64,000 nt of DNA from DAIDKA01 sp035487155 (GCA_035487155.1 DATHMK010000034.1:5166-69165); one strand, 5' to 3'. Counted from the first letter of the stretch, positions 51,218 to 60,482 are shown. Notes: generated from the letters alone by a model not told the origin. A program made the numbers and translations.

Positions 51218-51952
51218 GTGACTTGGACATGGTTTCATCGGCTGGGATCCCCGCCGTACGTATACCGGCTGGCGGGCCGCCTGACGCCCTGGTTTGGCTG
51301 GAGCGCCGGCGTGCTGATCCTGGCGGGTCTGGTTGGCGGGCTGGTGCTGGCGCCGCCGGACTACCAGCAGGGCGATGGTTTTCGGATCATCTACGTGCAT
51401 GCGCCGACCGCGTGGCTGTCGCTGATGATCTACACCTGGATGGGGGTGGCCGCGGCCGTGGGACTGATCTGGCGCATCAAGGTGTCGCATGCCGTGGCCG
51501 CCGCCTGCGCGCCGGTGGGCGCCTCCTTCACCGCCGTCGCGCTGGCGACGGGGTCGCTGTTCGGCAAGCCCATGTGGGGCACCTGGTGGGTATGGACCCC
51601 GCGCCTGACTTCGGAGCTGCTGCTGTTGTTCCTGTACATGGGCTACATGGGCCTCAGGGCCTCATTTGATGACACCCAGCGAGCAGACCGTGCCAGCGCC
51701 GTGCTGGCGGTCGTGGGAATCGTTAATGTACCCATCGTGCATTACTCAGTAGTGTGGTGGAACGACTTGCACCAGGCCTCCTCATTGAGCCTCGCGGGCA
51801 AGGACACCATTGCCACCTCGATGCTGGTGCCGCTGCTGGTGAGCCTGTTGGGCTTCACTTTGTACTTCGGCGCCATCGTGCTGGTGCGCCTGCGCGGGGA
51901 GATACTGCGCCGCGAGCGCGCCACCGACTGGATCCGCGAGGCGCTGGCATGA
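51218..51952 (+). CDS. ccmC: Haem-delivery membrane protein CcmC
   Basis: 244 residues, six transmembrane segments. The tryptophan-rich periplasmic loop reads Trp-Gly-Thr-Trp-Trp-Val-Trp-Thr-Pro-Arg-Leu-Thr-Ser near 123-135, where CcmC proteins commonly have Trp-Asp-Ala-Arg-Leu-Thr-Ser. His62 and His175 (Val-His-Ala-Pro and Val-His-Tyr) fit the two haem-ligand histidines. It transfers haem to CcmE. GTG 51218 follows the ccmB stop by 7 bp; the frame is open upstream inside ccmB. Confidence 0.93.
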   Translation: MTWTWFHRLGSPPYVYRLAGRLTPWFGWSAGVLILAGLVGGLVLAPPDYQQGDGFRIIYVHAPTAWLSLMIYTWMGVAAAVGLIWRIKVSHAVAAACAPVGASFTAVALATGSLFGKPMWGTWWVWTPRLTSELLLLFLYMGYMGLRASFDDTQRADRASAVLAVVGIVNVPIVHYSVVWWNDLHQASSLSLAGKDTIATSMLVPLLVSLLGFTLYFGAIVLVRLRGEILRRERATDWIREALA

Positions 51953-52134
51953 TGATCCAGTTCCATTCGCTGGCGCAGTTTCTCGCGATGGGAAAATACG
52001 GCGCCTACGTCTGGCCCTCCTATGGCCTGACGCTGCTGGTGGTGGGGCTGAACATCACCTGGGCACGGGGCCTGCTGCGGCAGGCGCAGCTCGAAGCGCG
52101 CCGCCGGTTGGCGATGCAGGCGCAGCGCGCATGA
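51949..52134 (+). CDS. ccmD: Haem exporter subunit CcmD
   Basis: 61 residues. One transmembrane helix (about 19-40) preceded by Gly-Lys-Tyr-Gly-Ala-Tyr-Val-Trp-Pro-Ser-Tyr-Gly, the CcmD hallmark, and followed by a basic Arg/Gln-rich tail. It stabilises the CcmABCE complex. ATG 51949 overlaps the ccmC stop; its stop overlaps ccmE. Confidence 0.9.
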   Translation: MMIQFHSLAQFLAMGKYGAYVWPSYGLTLLVVGLNITWARGLLRQAQLEARRRLAMQAQRA

Positions 52135-52565
52135 CGCCGCAGCGGCGCAAGCGCTTGTATCTGGTGCTGGGCATCGTGGTGGGCGTGGGCATCGCCGCCG
52201 CACTGGCGCTGTCGGCCTTTCGCCAGAATGTCACCTTCTACTTCATTCCCTCCCAGGTGGCGCAGGGCGAAGTGCATGGGGATGAGTCGTTTCGTCTGGG
52301 CGGCATGGTCAACAAGGGCAGCGTGCAGCGCGTGCCCGGCAGCCTTCAGGTCAGTTTCGTGCTCACCGATTTCAAACATGACGTGCCCGTGAGCTACACC
52401 GGGGTGCTGCCGGATCTGTTTCGCGAGGGCCAGGGCGTGATCGCCCATGGCCACCTGGACGGCCATGGGGTGTTCGTCGCCGATGAAGTGCTGGCCAAGC
52501 ATGATGAGAAGTACATGCCACCGAAGATTGCGGGGACGGCGCCGGTGGCGCAGGGAGGAGGCTGA
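52131..52565 (+). CDS. ccmE: Haem chaperone CcmE
   Basis: 144 residues. N-terminal anchor helix (about 8-30) and OB-fold domain. The haem-binding histidine is His124 in Leu-Ala-Lys-His-Asp-Glu-Lys-Tyr-Met, with the adjacent Tyr128 also conserved. It carries haem covalently to CcmF. Overlaps ccmD by 4 bp and ccmF by 1 bp. Confidence 0.93.
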   Translation: MTPQRRKRLYLVLGIVVGVGIAAALALSAFRQNVTFYFIPSQVAQGEVHGDESFRLGGMVNKGSVQRVPGSLQVSFVLTDFKHDVPVSYTGVLPDLFREGQGVIAHGHLDGHGVFVADEVLAKHDEKYMPPKIAGTAPVAQGGG

Positions 52566-54523
52566 TGCTGCCTGAATTGGGTCACTTCGCATTGGTGCTG
52601 GCGCTGCTGCTGGCCGGGCTGCAGGGCTTCTTCGGCATCCTGGGTCCGGCGCTGGGTCGGGATCGCTGGGTGGCCGCAACCACCTCGGCCGTGGCCGGCC
52701 AGTTCGTGATGGTGGCGACGGCGGTGGGCATCCTGGTGTACTCCTTCGTCAACTTCGATTTCTCGGTGCTCTATGTCGCCGAGAATTCCAATTCCGCGCT
52801 GCCGCTGATGTATCGCATCGCCGCGCTGTGGGGCGCGCACGAGGGCTCGCTGCTGCTGTGGATTTTCCTGCTCAGCGTCTGGACGCTGGCGGTGGCGATC
52901 CTCACGCGCAATCTGCCCGAGCGCTTTGCGGCGCGGGTGCTCGGGGTGCTGGGGGTACTGAGCTTCGGATTTTTGCTGTTCACGCTTGCGACCTCGGACC
53001 CGTTCCAGCGCCTGCTGCCCGCGGCCGCCGACGGGCGCGACCTGAACCCGCTGCTGCAGGATCCGGGTCTGGCGGTGCATCCGCCGGTGCTCTACACCGG
53101 CTATGTGGGTTTGGCCGTGGCCTTCTCCTTCGCCTGTGCGGCCATGCTCGAGGGGCGCATGGATCCGTCCTGGGCGCGCTGGACGCGGCCCTGGACCACC
53201 GCGGCGTGGGCCTTTCTCACCTGTGGCATCACTTTGGGCAGCTGGTGGTCGTACTACACACTGGGCTGGGGTGGCTACTGGGAATGGGATCCGGTCGAGA
53301 ACGCCTCCTTCATGCCCTGGCTGGTGGCCACGGCCCTGATTCATTCCCTGGCGGTCACCGAGAAACGCGGCCTGTTCAAGAGCTGGACGCTGCTGCTGGC
53401 CATCCTGGCTTTTTCATTGAGTCTGCTGGGAACCTTCCTGGTGCGCTCCGGCGTGCTGGTCTCGGTGCATTCCTTTGCCGCGGATCCATCGCGCGGGCGA
53501 TTCATCCTGGCGTTTCTCGGCATCGTCATCGGCGGGGCGCTGACGCTGTACGCCTGGCGTGCGCCGCTGCTGAAATCGAACGCGGGTTTTGACCTGCTGT
53601 CGCGCGAGAGCTTCCTGCTGTTCAACAACATCCTGCTGGTGGTCGCTGCGGCGACGGTACTGGGCGGCACGCTGGCGCCGCTGATCGCGGATACGCTGGG
53701 CCAGACTGCGCTTTCGGTGGGACCGCCATACTTCCGGCCGACCTTCCTGCTGGCCGTGGTGCCGCTGCTGCTGCTGCTGTCGGTGGGCATCCATGCCAAC
53801 TGGAAGCGCGGACGCCTCGAGGCCTCCGCCCGCGTCTTGCTGGTGGCGTTCGCGGTGGCCGTGATCTTCGGCGCCGCCATCGTGTTTGGTGCCTTTGGCG
53901 GCAAGCATGCGCTGGCCATCACCGGCTTTGCACTCGGCGGCTGGATCATTCTCTCCTCGCTGATCGATCCTTTGGATCGGCTGCGACGCCATCTGAGCCT
54001 GTCGCGGGCCGTGATCGGCATGACGCTGGCGCACATGGGTCTTGCGGTGGCGGTCATCGCCCTGACCGGCGTGGAGTCCTATACCAGCGAGCAGGACATC
54101 GCGCTGGCGAGCGGCGCCAGTGCCAACCTCGGCGGCTACGATTTCAAGCTCATCGGGACCCAGCCCATCGAGGGTCCGAACTACAGCGCCATCCGCGCCA
54201 CCGTGAGCGTCAGTCGCAACGGGCAGCCGATTACCACGCTGTACCCGGAGAGCCGTAATTTCTGGGTCCAGCAGCAGAATCGCAAGGTCGCCGGCATCTA
54301 CAATCTGCACGGCACGGATCTATTCATTGCCCTGGGGGATGACCTGGGCGCGGGGCGCTGGAGCTTCCGCGCGCAGATCCGGCCGCTGATCACGCTGCTG
54401 TGGCTGGGGCCGCTGTTCATGGCCCTCGGCGGTGCCCTGGCGCTGTCCGACAGTCGCTATCGGCTGGCGCGCGCCGCCGCTCGCGAAGCGCTTGCCGGTG
54501 CTGCCCATGGAGAAGCGCATTGA
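52565..54523 (+). CDS. ccmF: Haem lyase CcmF
   Basis: 652 residues, about 14 transmembrane segments. The WWD loop Trp-Gly-Gly-Tyr-Trp-Glu-Trp-Asp-Pro-Val-Glu-Asn near 236-247 is intact. The C-terminal periplasmic loop with Tyr-Pro-Glu-Ser-Arg near 560 is typical. It ligates haem to apocytochrome CxxCH sites with CcmHI. Largest gene of the operon; its stop overlaps the TTG start of ccmG. Confidence 0.94.
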   Translation: MLPELGHFALVLALLLAGLQGFFGILGPALGRDRWVAATTSAVAGQFVMVATAVGILVYSFVNFDFSVLYVAENSNSALPLMYRIAALWGAHEGSLLLWIFLLSVWTLAVAILTRNLPERFAARVLGVLGVLSFGFLLFTLATSDPFQRLLPAAADGRDLNPLLQDPGLAVHPPVLYTGYVGLAVAFSFACAAMLEGRMDPSWARWTRPWTTAAWAFLTCGITLGSWWSYYTLGWGGYWEWDPVENASFMPWLVATALIHSLAVTEKRGLFKSWTLLLAILAFSLSLLGTFLVRSGVLVSVHSFAADPSRGRFILAFLGIVIGGALTLYAWRAPLLKSNAGFDLLSRESFLLFNNILLVVAAATVLGGTLAPLIADTLGQTALSVGPPYFRPTFLLAVVPLLLLLSVGIHANWKRGRLEASARVLLVAFAVAVIFGAAIVFGAFGGKHALAITGFALGGWIILSSLIDPLDRLRRHLSLSRAVIGMTLAHMGLAVAVIALTGVESYTSEQDIALASGASANLGGYDFKLIGTQPIEGPNYSAIRATVSVSRNGQPITTLYPESRNFWVQQQNRKVAGIYNLHGTDLFIALGDDLGAGRWSFRAQIRPLITLLWLGPLFMALGGALALSDSRYRLARAAAREALAGAAHGEAH

Positions 54524-55092
54524 GTCCACGCTTCCTGGTGCCGCTGGGCGTGTTCATTGCGTTGGTGGTGGTGCTGGCCGTAGGCATCAACCATTCGCAT
54601 GAGGTGGGCGTGCTCCAGTCGCCGCTGGTGGGTCATCAGATTCCGGATTGGGAATTGCCGGTGCTCACGGACCCGGCCAAGACCTTCGGGTCACGCGAAC
54701 TGAAGGGCCAGTGGTACGTGCTTAACTATTGGGGCGCGTGGTGTTATTCGTGCCGGGTTGAACACTCCACACTGCTGCAGGCGCAGCGGCAGGCCCGGGT
54801 CCAGCTCATCGGGGTCGACTGGGTCGCCGACAATCCGGATGAGAACGCGGCGGCGCTGGAATGGCTGGCGCGGCTCGGCAACCCGTACCGCCAGGTGGTG
54901 ACCGATCGGGACGGGCGTACCGCCATCGATCTTGGCGTCGCGCAGGCACCCGAGTCCTTCCTGGTCAATCCCCAGGGGGTGATTGTCTACAAGGAACCGG
55001 GAATCATCACCCCGGAGATCTGGCGACGTGAGTTCCTGTCGCGCCTGCCGCCGCAGGCCACTGCGCCGGCCGCCAGTCCCGGTGCCTCATGA
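54520..55092 (+). CDS. ccmG: Cytochrome c maturation thiol-disulfide protein CcmG/DsbE
   Basis: 190 residues. A single N-terminal anchor helix (about 5-22) and a thioredoxin fold with Trp-Cys75-Tyr-Ser-Cys78; the Pro-rich Ala-Pro-Glu-Ser loop is near 149. It reduces the haem-binding cysteines of apocytochromes. The TTG start at 54520 is chosen because GGAGAAG lies upstream and it overlaps the ccmF stop; the open frame further upstream lies inside ccmF. Confidence 0.9.
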   Translation: MSPRFLVPLGVFIALVVVLAVGINHSHEVGVLQSPLVGHQIPDWELPVLTDPAKTFGSRELKGQWYVLNYWGAWCYSCRVEHSTLLQAQRQARVQLIGVDWVADNPDENAAALEWLARLGNPYRQVVTDRDGRTAIDLGVAQAPESFLVNPQGVIVYKEPGIITPEIWRREFLSRLPPQATAPAASPGAS

Positions 55093-55529
55093 GGTTCAGG
55101 ATCGTTGCGCCCCTGGCCGCTGCGCTGCTGCTGTGCGCGCCGCTGCATCCGGCCTGGGCCGTGGACCCGGCCCGGATGGCGGACCCGGCGCTGCAGGCGC
55201 GCTATGAGGTGCTGATCCACGAATTGCGCTGCGTGCAGTGCGAGAACAATTCCCTGGCCGATTCCGACGCGGATATTGCCGCCGACGTGCGCCGTCAGAT
55301 CCGCACCATGCTCATCGGCGGCAAGTCGGACGCTGAGATCAAGGGCTACCTGGTGTCCCGATACAGCGAATTCATACTGTTCCGCCCCGAGTATTCGTGG
55401 CGCAATGCCTGGTTGTGGGCACTGCCGGTGGTGCTGCTGCTGATCGGCTTCTGCATCGCGGTGCGCGTCATCCGGCAGCGCGCCACGCTGGTCGATGATG
55501 ACGACGATGGGGATGTTTCCCGGTCATGA
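55089..55529 (+). CDS. ccmH: Cytochrome c maturation protein CcmH
   Basis: 146 residues. Signal peptide (cleavage near Ala-Trp-Ala, 24), then the redox motif Leu-Arg-Cys48-Val-Gln-Cys51-Glu-Asn, a three-helix bundle and a C-terminal membrane helix (about 108-128), followed by an Asp-rich cytosolic tail. Handles apocytochrome thiols with CcmG. Overlaps both neighbours by 4 bp. Confidence 0.93.
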   Translation: MRFRIVAPLAAALLLCAPLHPAWAVDPARMADPALQARYEVLIHELRCVQCENNSLADSDADIAADVRRQIRTMLIGGKSDAEIKGYLVSRYSEFILFRPEYSWRNAWLWALPVVLLLIGFCIAVRVIRQRATLVDDDDDGDVSRS

Positions 55530-56572
55530 CTACCTTCATTCTCATTGCGGCCGCGATGGTGCTCGCGGTATCGGCGCTGATCGCGCGCCCGCTGCTGTCG
55601 CCGCGACGCCTGGCACCGCGCGCCCCCTGGGCGGCGCTGGCGGTGCTGCTGGTGCTGCTGGCCGGTGCGGGCGGCCTGTACGCCAAGTTCAGCAATTGGA
55701 ACTGGTCGCAGGCGCAGAGTCAGGCCGCTGAGGCCTCGCCCGAATCGATGGTATCGACGCTGGCGCGCCGGCTCGCCAGAGATCCCAACGATCTGAACGG
55801 CTGGCTGCTGCTCGGTCGCTCCTACAGCGTACTCGCGGAGCGCGGCCCGGAAATGCGGCCGCTGGCCGTTCGCGCCTACGAGCACGCCAATCAGCTGGCG
55901 AAGGGCGAGAATGTCGAGGCCCTGCAGGGTCTGGCAGAAGCGCTGGTGGCCGAGGATGACAGTCAGCTGGGCGGACGGGCCGGTGAGCTGATCGAGAAGG
56001 CGCTGACGCTGGCGCCGCAATCCCCCAAGCTGTTGTTCTACGGCGCTGCCGCAGCCATACAGCGCCGCCAGCTGCCACTGGCGCGCCAGCGCTTCGTCAG
56101 CCTGCTGGCGGAAAATCCCCCCGAGAATGTGCGCAATATCATCCAGCAGCAGGTCAACGCCATCGACCAGGCGCTGGGCACGGCAGCCCCTGCCGTCGAC
56201 CAACCGCCCCCGACAGGGGCTGCCCCAGCGCCCGCCCGGGTGCTGATTACCATAACGCTCGCGCCCAAGGTCAAGCCGGAAGGCAGGACCGACGCACCGC
56301 TGTTCGTGTTCGTGCGCGATCCTCGGGGCGGTGGCCCGCCCCTGGCCGTGAAACGCCTGGCGGCACACTTTCCGCAAACAGTTGAATTGTCATCAGCCGA
56401 TGCCATGCTGGCCGGGCATGGCATGCAGGTGGGTCAGGATGTGGAAATCGTCGCCCGTATCTCCAGCTCCGGCGGCCCCCTGGCCAGGAGCGGGGACCCC
56501 TTCGGTTCGGTGGCCTACCATGTGGGGGCCACGGGGTCAGTGAACGTTGCCATCGACCGGGTGACGCCCTGA
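55526..56572 (+). CDS. ccmI: Cytochrome c maturation protein CcmI (CycH), TPR
   Basis: 348 residues. Two N-terminal hydrophobic helices (about 3-22 and 33-55), tetratricopeptide-like helices (about 75-215) including Asn-Gly-Trp-Leu-Leu-Leu-Gly-Arg-Ser-Tyr, and a C-terminal beta domain of about 110 residues after a Pro-rich linker, as in full-length CycH. It binds the C-terminus of apocytochromes. Last gene of the ccm operon. Confidence 0.88.
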   Translation: MTTFILIAAAMVLAVSALIARPLLSPRRLAPRAPWAALAVLLVLLAGAGGLYAKFSNWNWSQAQSQAAEASPESMVSTLARRLARDPNDLNGWLLLGRSYSVLAERGPEMRPLAVRAYEHANQLAKGENVEALQGLAEALVAEDDSQLGGRAGELIEKALTLAPQSPKLLFYGAAAAIQRRQLPLARQRFVSLLAENPPENVRNIIQQQVNAIDQALGTAAPAVDQPPPTGAAPAPARVLITITLAPKVKPEGRTDAPLFVFVRDPRGGGPPLAVKRLAAHFPQTVELSSADAMLAGHGMQVGQDVEIVARISSSGGPLARSGDPFGSVAYHVGATGSVNVAIDRVTP

Positions 56573-56706
56573 GGCGCAATATATCCGCTGCGCTGCCGGT
56601 CCAGTTCTTGTAGGACAGGTTACAGATTGTCGGGAGAGTCGAGATTTTCTGGCAGCGCGGCATGCGTCTTGCTTCAGTCTTGGCTTAGGACTACAGGAGA
56701 TCCGAT

Positions 56707-57114
56707 ATGGCACAGACACGGGGCGTGGAAGGCCGAACTTCCAATCGCGGATTTGCATCGATGAATCAGGAGCGGCAACGTCAGATCGCCAGCATGGGCG
56801 GCAAGGCGGTACCGGACTCGAAGCGCAGTTTTTCCCAGAATCGCGACCTGGCGGCGCAGGCAGGCCGCAAGGGTGGGCAGAGCGTACCGGGCGAGAAGCG
56901 CAGCTTTTCGCAGAACCGCGAACTCGCGGCTCAGGCGGGCCGTAAGGGCGGTCAGAGCGTTCCGGATGAGAAGCGCAGCTTCTCCCAGAATCCCGGATTG
57001 GCGGCGCAGGCCGGTCGCAAGGGCGGCCAGGCCAGTCACAGCGGCTTACCAGGGCATGACGTCACGGCAGATGTTCCGCCAGGAACGATCCGCCGTCCCG
57101 GGACGGCGCGCTGA
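56707..57114 (+). CDS. KGG-repeat stress-type protein
   Basis: 135 residues made of about three 25-residue tandem repeats centred on Gly-Arg-Lys-Gly-Gly-Gln-Ser-Val-Pro and Lys-Arg-Ser-Phe-Ser-Gln-Asn, i.e. the KGG motif (PF10685) of E. coli YciG-like proteins. The chain is very hydrophilic and probably disordered. KGG proteins are linked to general stress and motility, but their mechanism is unknown. GGAGATCC precedes the ATG. The DNA shows a matching 75-bp tandem repeat, so copy number could vary. Confidence 0.85.
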   Translation: MAQTRGVEGRTSNRGFASMNQERQRQIASMGGKAVPDSKRSFSQNRDLAAQAGRKGGQSVPGEKRSFSQNRELAAQAGRKGGQSVPDEKRSFSQNPGLAAQAGRKGGQASHSGLPGHDVTADVPPGTIRRPGTAR

Positions 57115-57176
57115 ACTGAGCCTGAGGCGTGTGCAATCTTTACGCGCCTACATGCAGAACTTGCACCCCATCCCGG

Positions 57177-58412
57177 TCAGGCATCCGGCCTGACCGGCCT
57201 TTGGGTGTGATGACACACTTCGGCGAGGATGCGATTGAGTTCCTCCGGGTCGATGGGTTTGACCAGGTGCCGATCGAAGCCGGCGCTGCGCGAGCGGCGC
57301 TTGTCATCTTCCTGACCCCAACCTGTCTGCGCACACAGCAGCACTGAACCGCCCCAGGGGCGGGCGCGCAGCCGACGTGCCGTCTCGTAGCCGTCGATGC
57401 CCGGCATACCGATGTCCAGCAACACCACGTTGGGCCTGAATTCCTCGGCAATCTCCAGCGCCTCCAGGCCATCGGCGGCGGTGCGCACATCGTGTCCTTC
57501 CAGATCGAGCATCAGCGCCAGGCCCTGCGCACCGTCGCGATTGTCATCCACGATGAGGATGCGGGCGCTGCTGCGTTCCGGTGACATGGTGATGGCCTCG
57601 GCGACGGTGGGGATGCCGCGCAATACCGGGACCTGAAGATTCAGCTGCACTTCGAAGGTGCTGCCGCGACCCGGCCCGTCGCTGTGCACGGCAATGCGTC
57701 CGCCATGCAGTTCCACCAGGCTCTTTGCCAGCGTCATGCCGATGCCCAGACCCATGTGAGCGCCGCGAATGCCGTGACCACTGCGCCGGAACATCTCGAA
57801 CACCTGGGGCAGCAGCTCATCGCTGATGCCGGCGCCCTGGTCGCTGATGGACACCGTCAGCCATTGCTCTTGCTGTTCGGCGCGGATGCGGATCTCAGTA
57901 CCCAGATCACTGAACTTGGAGCTGTTGTTGAGAATGCCGGCAAACACCTGGACGATGCGCCGGCTGTCCACGTGCAGCCACACCGTGCTGGGGGGCAGTT
58001 CCAGGCGCAGATGCTGCTGGCGGCTCTCCAGCACCGCACGGTTGGTGTCGATCGCCCGGTGCAGCAGGGATTCGAGGTTGACCCGTTCGCGGCGCAGCTC
58101 CAGTTGGCCATCGGCGATCTGGGTGACATCGGCCAGGTCATCGATCAGGCGTGTGAGCTGGGTGACCTGGCGCTCGATCATGCCGCGCGCGGCACGCGCC
58201 AGTGCATGGTCATTGTCCGCAACCGCCAGCACGTGTACGGCGCTGCGCATCGCGGCCAGTGGATTGCGCAGTTCATGCGCCAGCGTGGCGAAAAAATCCT
58301 TGCGGTCACGTTCACGTTCACGAATCAGATCCGCCAGCTGATCACGCTCCTGGGATACCGTTTGGAGACGCGCCTGCAGTTCGCCCTCTGGCGGGGGGTT
58401 CTTCGATGCCAT
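57177..58412 (-). CDS. Hybrid sensor kinase with C-terminal receiver domain, cytosolic
   Basis: 411 residues. A short N-terminal coiled coil leads into HisKA with the H-box Ala-His46-Glu-Leu-Arg-Asn-Pro-Leu, then HATPase_c (Asn162-Asn163-Ser-Ser-Lys N-box; Gly-Ala-Gly-Ile near 193; Gly-Leu-Gly-Ile near 221) and a receiver domain with phospho-acceptor Asp333 (Leu-Leu-Asp-Ile-Gly-Met-Pro-Gly). No membrane segment or input domain, so the signal likely comes from a partner. The receiver Lys lies near 395 (Leu-Val-Lys-Pro). Confidence 0.87.
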   Translation of the reverse strand: MASKNPPPEGELQARLQTVSQERDQLADLIRERERDRKDFFATLAHELRNPLAAMRSAVHVLAVADNDHALARAARGMIERQVTQLTRLIDDLADVTQIADGQLELRRERVNLESLLHRAIDTNRAVLESRQQHLRLELPPSTVWLHVDSRRIVQVFAGILNNSSKFSDLGTEIRIRAEQQEQWLTVSISDQGAGISDELLPQVFEMFRRSGHGIRGAHMGLGIGMTLAKSLVELHGGRIAVHSDGPGRGSTFEVQLNLQVPVLRGIPTVAEAITMSPERSSARILIVDDNRDGAQGLALMLDLEGHDVRTAADGLEALEIAEEFRPNVVLLDIGMPGIDGYETARRLRARPWGGSVLLCAQTGWGQEDDKRRSRSAGFDRHLVKPIDPEELNRILAEVCHHTQRPVRPDA

Positions 58413-58432
58413 GGGCTAGGACATAGCAAGAA

Positions 58433-59803
58433 TCAGGCCGAGCGCGGAAACCTCACCACGAAGCGCGTGCCGCGCCCCTCGCGGCCGGATTCGGCATTGA
58501 CGGTGGCGCCGTGCACGCTGGCGATTTCGCGCACGATGGCCAGACCCAGTCCGCAGCCCTCGGCATCGGCGGTTTCGCCGCGGTGGAAGCGCTCGAAAAT
58601 GCGCTCGCGCTCGGTTTCCGGCACGCCCGGCCCATCATCGGTGACCGCCAGTTCCGGCAGCCGCGAGCCGGAGACACTCAGGGTCACACTGGCGCCTTCC
58701 GGGCAGTAGCGCAGGGCGTTGTCGATGAGGTTGTTGATCAGCTCCTCGAGCAATCCGGTATGCCCCTGGATCAGCACCGGCTGTTCGGGCGCGACAAAGC
58801 CGAAATCCATCCGGCGTGCCAGGGCCGGACCGATCCAGGTCTCTCCGGCGGAGCGTGCCACGGCACCGAGGTCCAGCAGCGCCAGGGGCCGGGTGGCGGC
58901 CGCCTCGGGTCCGGAACGGGCCAGGGCCAGCAGCTGCTGGGTGACACGCGCCGCACGCCCCACCGCGGCCTGCAGTCCGCGCAGGGCCTGATTGCGCGAC
59001 TCCCCGTCAAGGCTGCGCTGGGCGCGTTCGGCGTGCAGTGATACGGCCGCCAGGGGCGTACGCAGCTGATGGGCCGCATCGGCCACGAACCGGCGCTGCG
59101 CGGTAATGGTCTGGTCCAATCGCCCCAGCAGATCATTGATGCGCGTGACCAGGATGCGCGCCTCCCACGGCAGGCCGGCCTCCGACACCGGGGTCAGAAG
59201 ATCATGACCGCGGGCCTCGATGGCGGCCGATACCACGGTCAGCGGGCGCAGTCCGCGATCCACGGCGAAGCGTACGAAGAGCAGGGCGCCCAGCAGCAGT
59301 CCCAGCTGCGGCAGTGCCATCTCGAGCAGGATTTCCGACAGCAAAGTGGCGCGCTTCCTGACCGTCTCGCCCACCACCAGGTGCACGATTTCGCTGGAGC
59401 CGGGCACCTTGACCTCGCTGGCCACCACGCGCAGCGGCACCCCGTCCAGGCTCATCGAACTCAACAGCGGTTTGCCATCGCTTCCCGGCTGCACGTCGGG
59501 CAGCTTGCCGTCATTGGCCAGCATGCGACCATCGGTGGTGCTGATGCGGTAGTAGGTCTGGTCGTAGTCGTCGAACTTGAAGATGGCCAGTGCCACCCGG
59601 GGCAGGACCATGCTGGCCTTGCCGTTCTCGACGGTCAGGGCCTGCGCCAGCGAGCCCGCATCATCGATCAGCCAGCGGTCATAGGCGAGGTTGGCGAAGT
59701 GCGCGGCCAGCGCATAACAGGAGATGCCATCCAGAACCAGCAGCAGCAGCGCAACCGCCAGGACGCGTAGCGTCAGGCTGGATCGCAGCGAACGTTCAGG
59801 CAT
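58433..59803 (-). CDS. Sensor histidine kinase, TctE/QseC type
   Basis: 456 residues. Two transmembrane helices (about 11-32 and 160-182) bracket a ~125-residue periplasmic sensor resembling the 2CSK_N domain of TctE. Then HAMP-like linker, HisKA with Ala-Ala-His245-Gln-Leu-Arg-Thr-Pro-Leu, and HATPase with Asn-Asn-Leu-Ile-Asp-Asn and Gly-Leu-Gly-Leu-Ala-Ile. The start overlaps the regulator gene stop by 8 bp; the two form one unit. Ligand unknown. Confidence 0.9.
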   Translation of the reverse strand: MPERSLRSSLTLRVLAVALLLLVLDGISCYALAAHFANLAYDRWLIDDAGSLAQALTVENGKASMVLPRVALAIFKFDDYDQTYYRISTTDGRMLANDGKLPDVQPGSDGKPLLSSMSLDGVPLRVVASEVKVPGSSEIVHLVVGETVRKRATLLSEILLEMALPQLGLLLGALLFVRFAVDRGLRPLTVVSAAIEARGHDLLTPVSEAGLPWEARILVTRINDLLGRLDQTITAQRRFVADAAHQLRTPLAAVSLHAERAQRSLDGESRNQALRGLQAAVGRAARVTQQLLALARSGPEAAATRPLALLDLGAVARSAGETWIGPALARRMDFGFVAPEQPVLIQGHTGLLEELINNLIDNALRYCPEGASVTLSVSGSRLPELAVTDDGPGVPETERERIFERFHRGETADAEGCGLGLAIVREIASVHGATVNAESGREGRGTRFVVRFPRSA

Positions 59804-60482
59804 CGGTTTCCTGTTCCGCCTTCGCCTCCAGCAGGTAACCGAAGCCGCGAATGGTCTGAACCTTCAGATCGAAGGGCTCCAGACGCCGCCGCAAGCGATG
59901 GATGGCCACCTCGATGGCGGTGTCGGAGAGCGCCTCGCCCGAGGGCGCCAGGCTGCTAGCGATCTGGTCCTTCTTCACCACCCGACCGGCGCGCTGCGCC
60001 AGCAGTTCCAGCAGGGTGAACTCCCGGGCGGTCAGATCCACCGGTGTTCCGGACAACAGGATGCGGGGCTGGCCCATGGTCAGTTCCAGGGGCCCGATCT
60101 TGATGGACTGGGCGCGGTCGGCGCGGTGGCGCCGCACCAGCGCCCGGGCCCGTGCCTCGAGCTCTGCCATGACAAAAGGCTTGGTGAGGTAGTCATCGGC
60201 GCCGGCGTCAAGACCCGTCACCCGATTGTCCACGGCATCCAGGGCGGTCAGCACCAGGATGGGCAGACCGCGCTGGTGGCGGCGCAGGGTACGGATCAGG
60301 GACAGTCCGTCCATGTCCGGCAGGCCGATGTCCACAATGGCCAGGTCGAAGTCATTGAGCAGCAGGACCTCCTGCGCTTCGCGGCCGCGGCCACTGGCTT
60401 CAACGTGATAGCCCTTCTGCCGCAGCAGGTTGACCAGGGCCCCGCGCAGCTCCGCGTCGTCTTCCACAATGTAGGTTCGCAT
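59796..60482 (-). CDS. OmpR/PhoB-family response regulator, TctD/QseB type
   Basis: 229 residues. Receiver domain with Asp8-Asp9, phospho-acceptor Asp51, Thr near 79 and Lys near 101; then a winged-helix Trans_reg_C domain (Thr-Ala-Arg-Glu-Phe near 151 and Val-Ala-Ile-His-Arg-Leu-Arg-Arg-Arg-Leu near 195). ATG 60482 matches the family N-terminus (Met-Arg-Thr-Tyr-Ile-Val-Glu-Asp); in-frame codons upstream add a non-family leader. Partner of the kinase that follows. Confidence 0.92.
   Translation of the reverse strand: MRTYIVEDDAELRGALVNLLRQKGYHVEASGRGREAQEVLLLNDFDLAIVDIGLPDMDGLSLIRTLRRHQRGLPILVLTALDAVDNRVTGLDAGADDYLTKPFVMAELEARARALVRRHRADRAQSIKIGPLELTMGQPRILLSGTPVDLTAREFTLLELLAQRAGRVVKKDQIASSLAPSGEALSDTAIEVAIHRLRRRLEPFDLKVQTIRGFGYLLEAKAEQETDA

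Noticed and set aside
56773..57040. Regular direct repeats considered as a CRISPR-like array
   Set aside because: The repeats are in frame, encode the KGG motif and have no unique spacers. No CRISPR array or cas gene is seen in the window.
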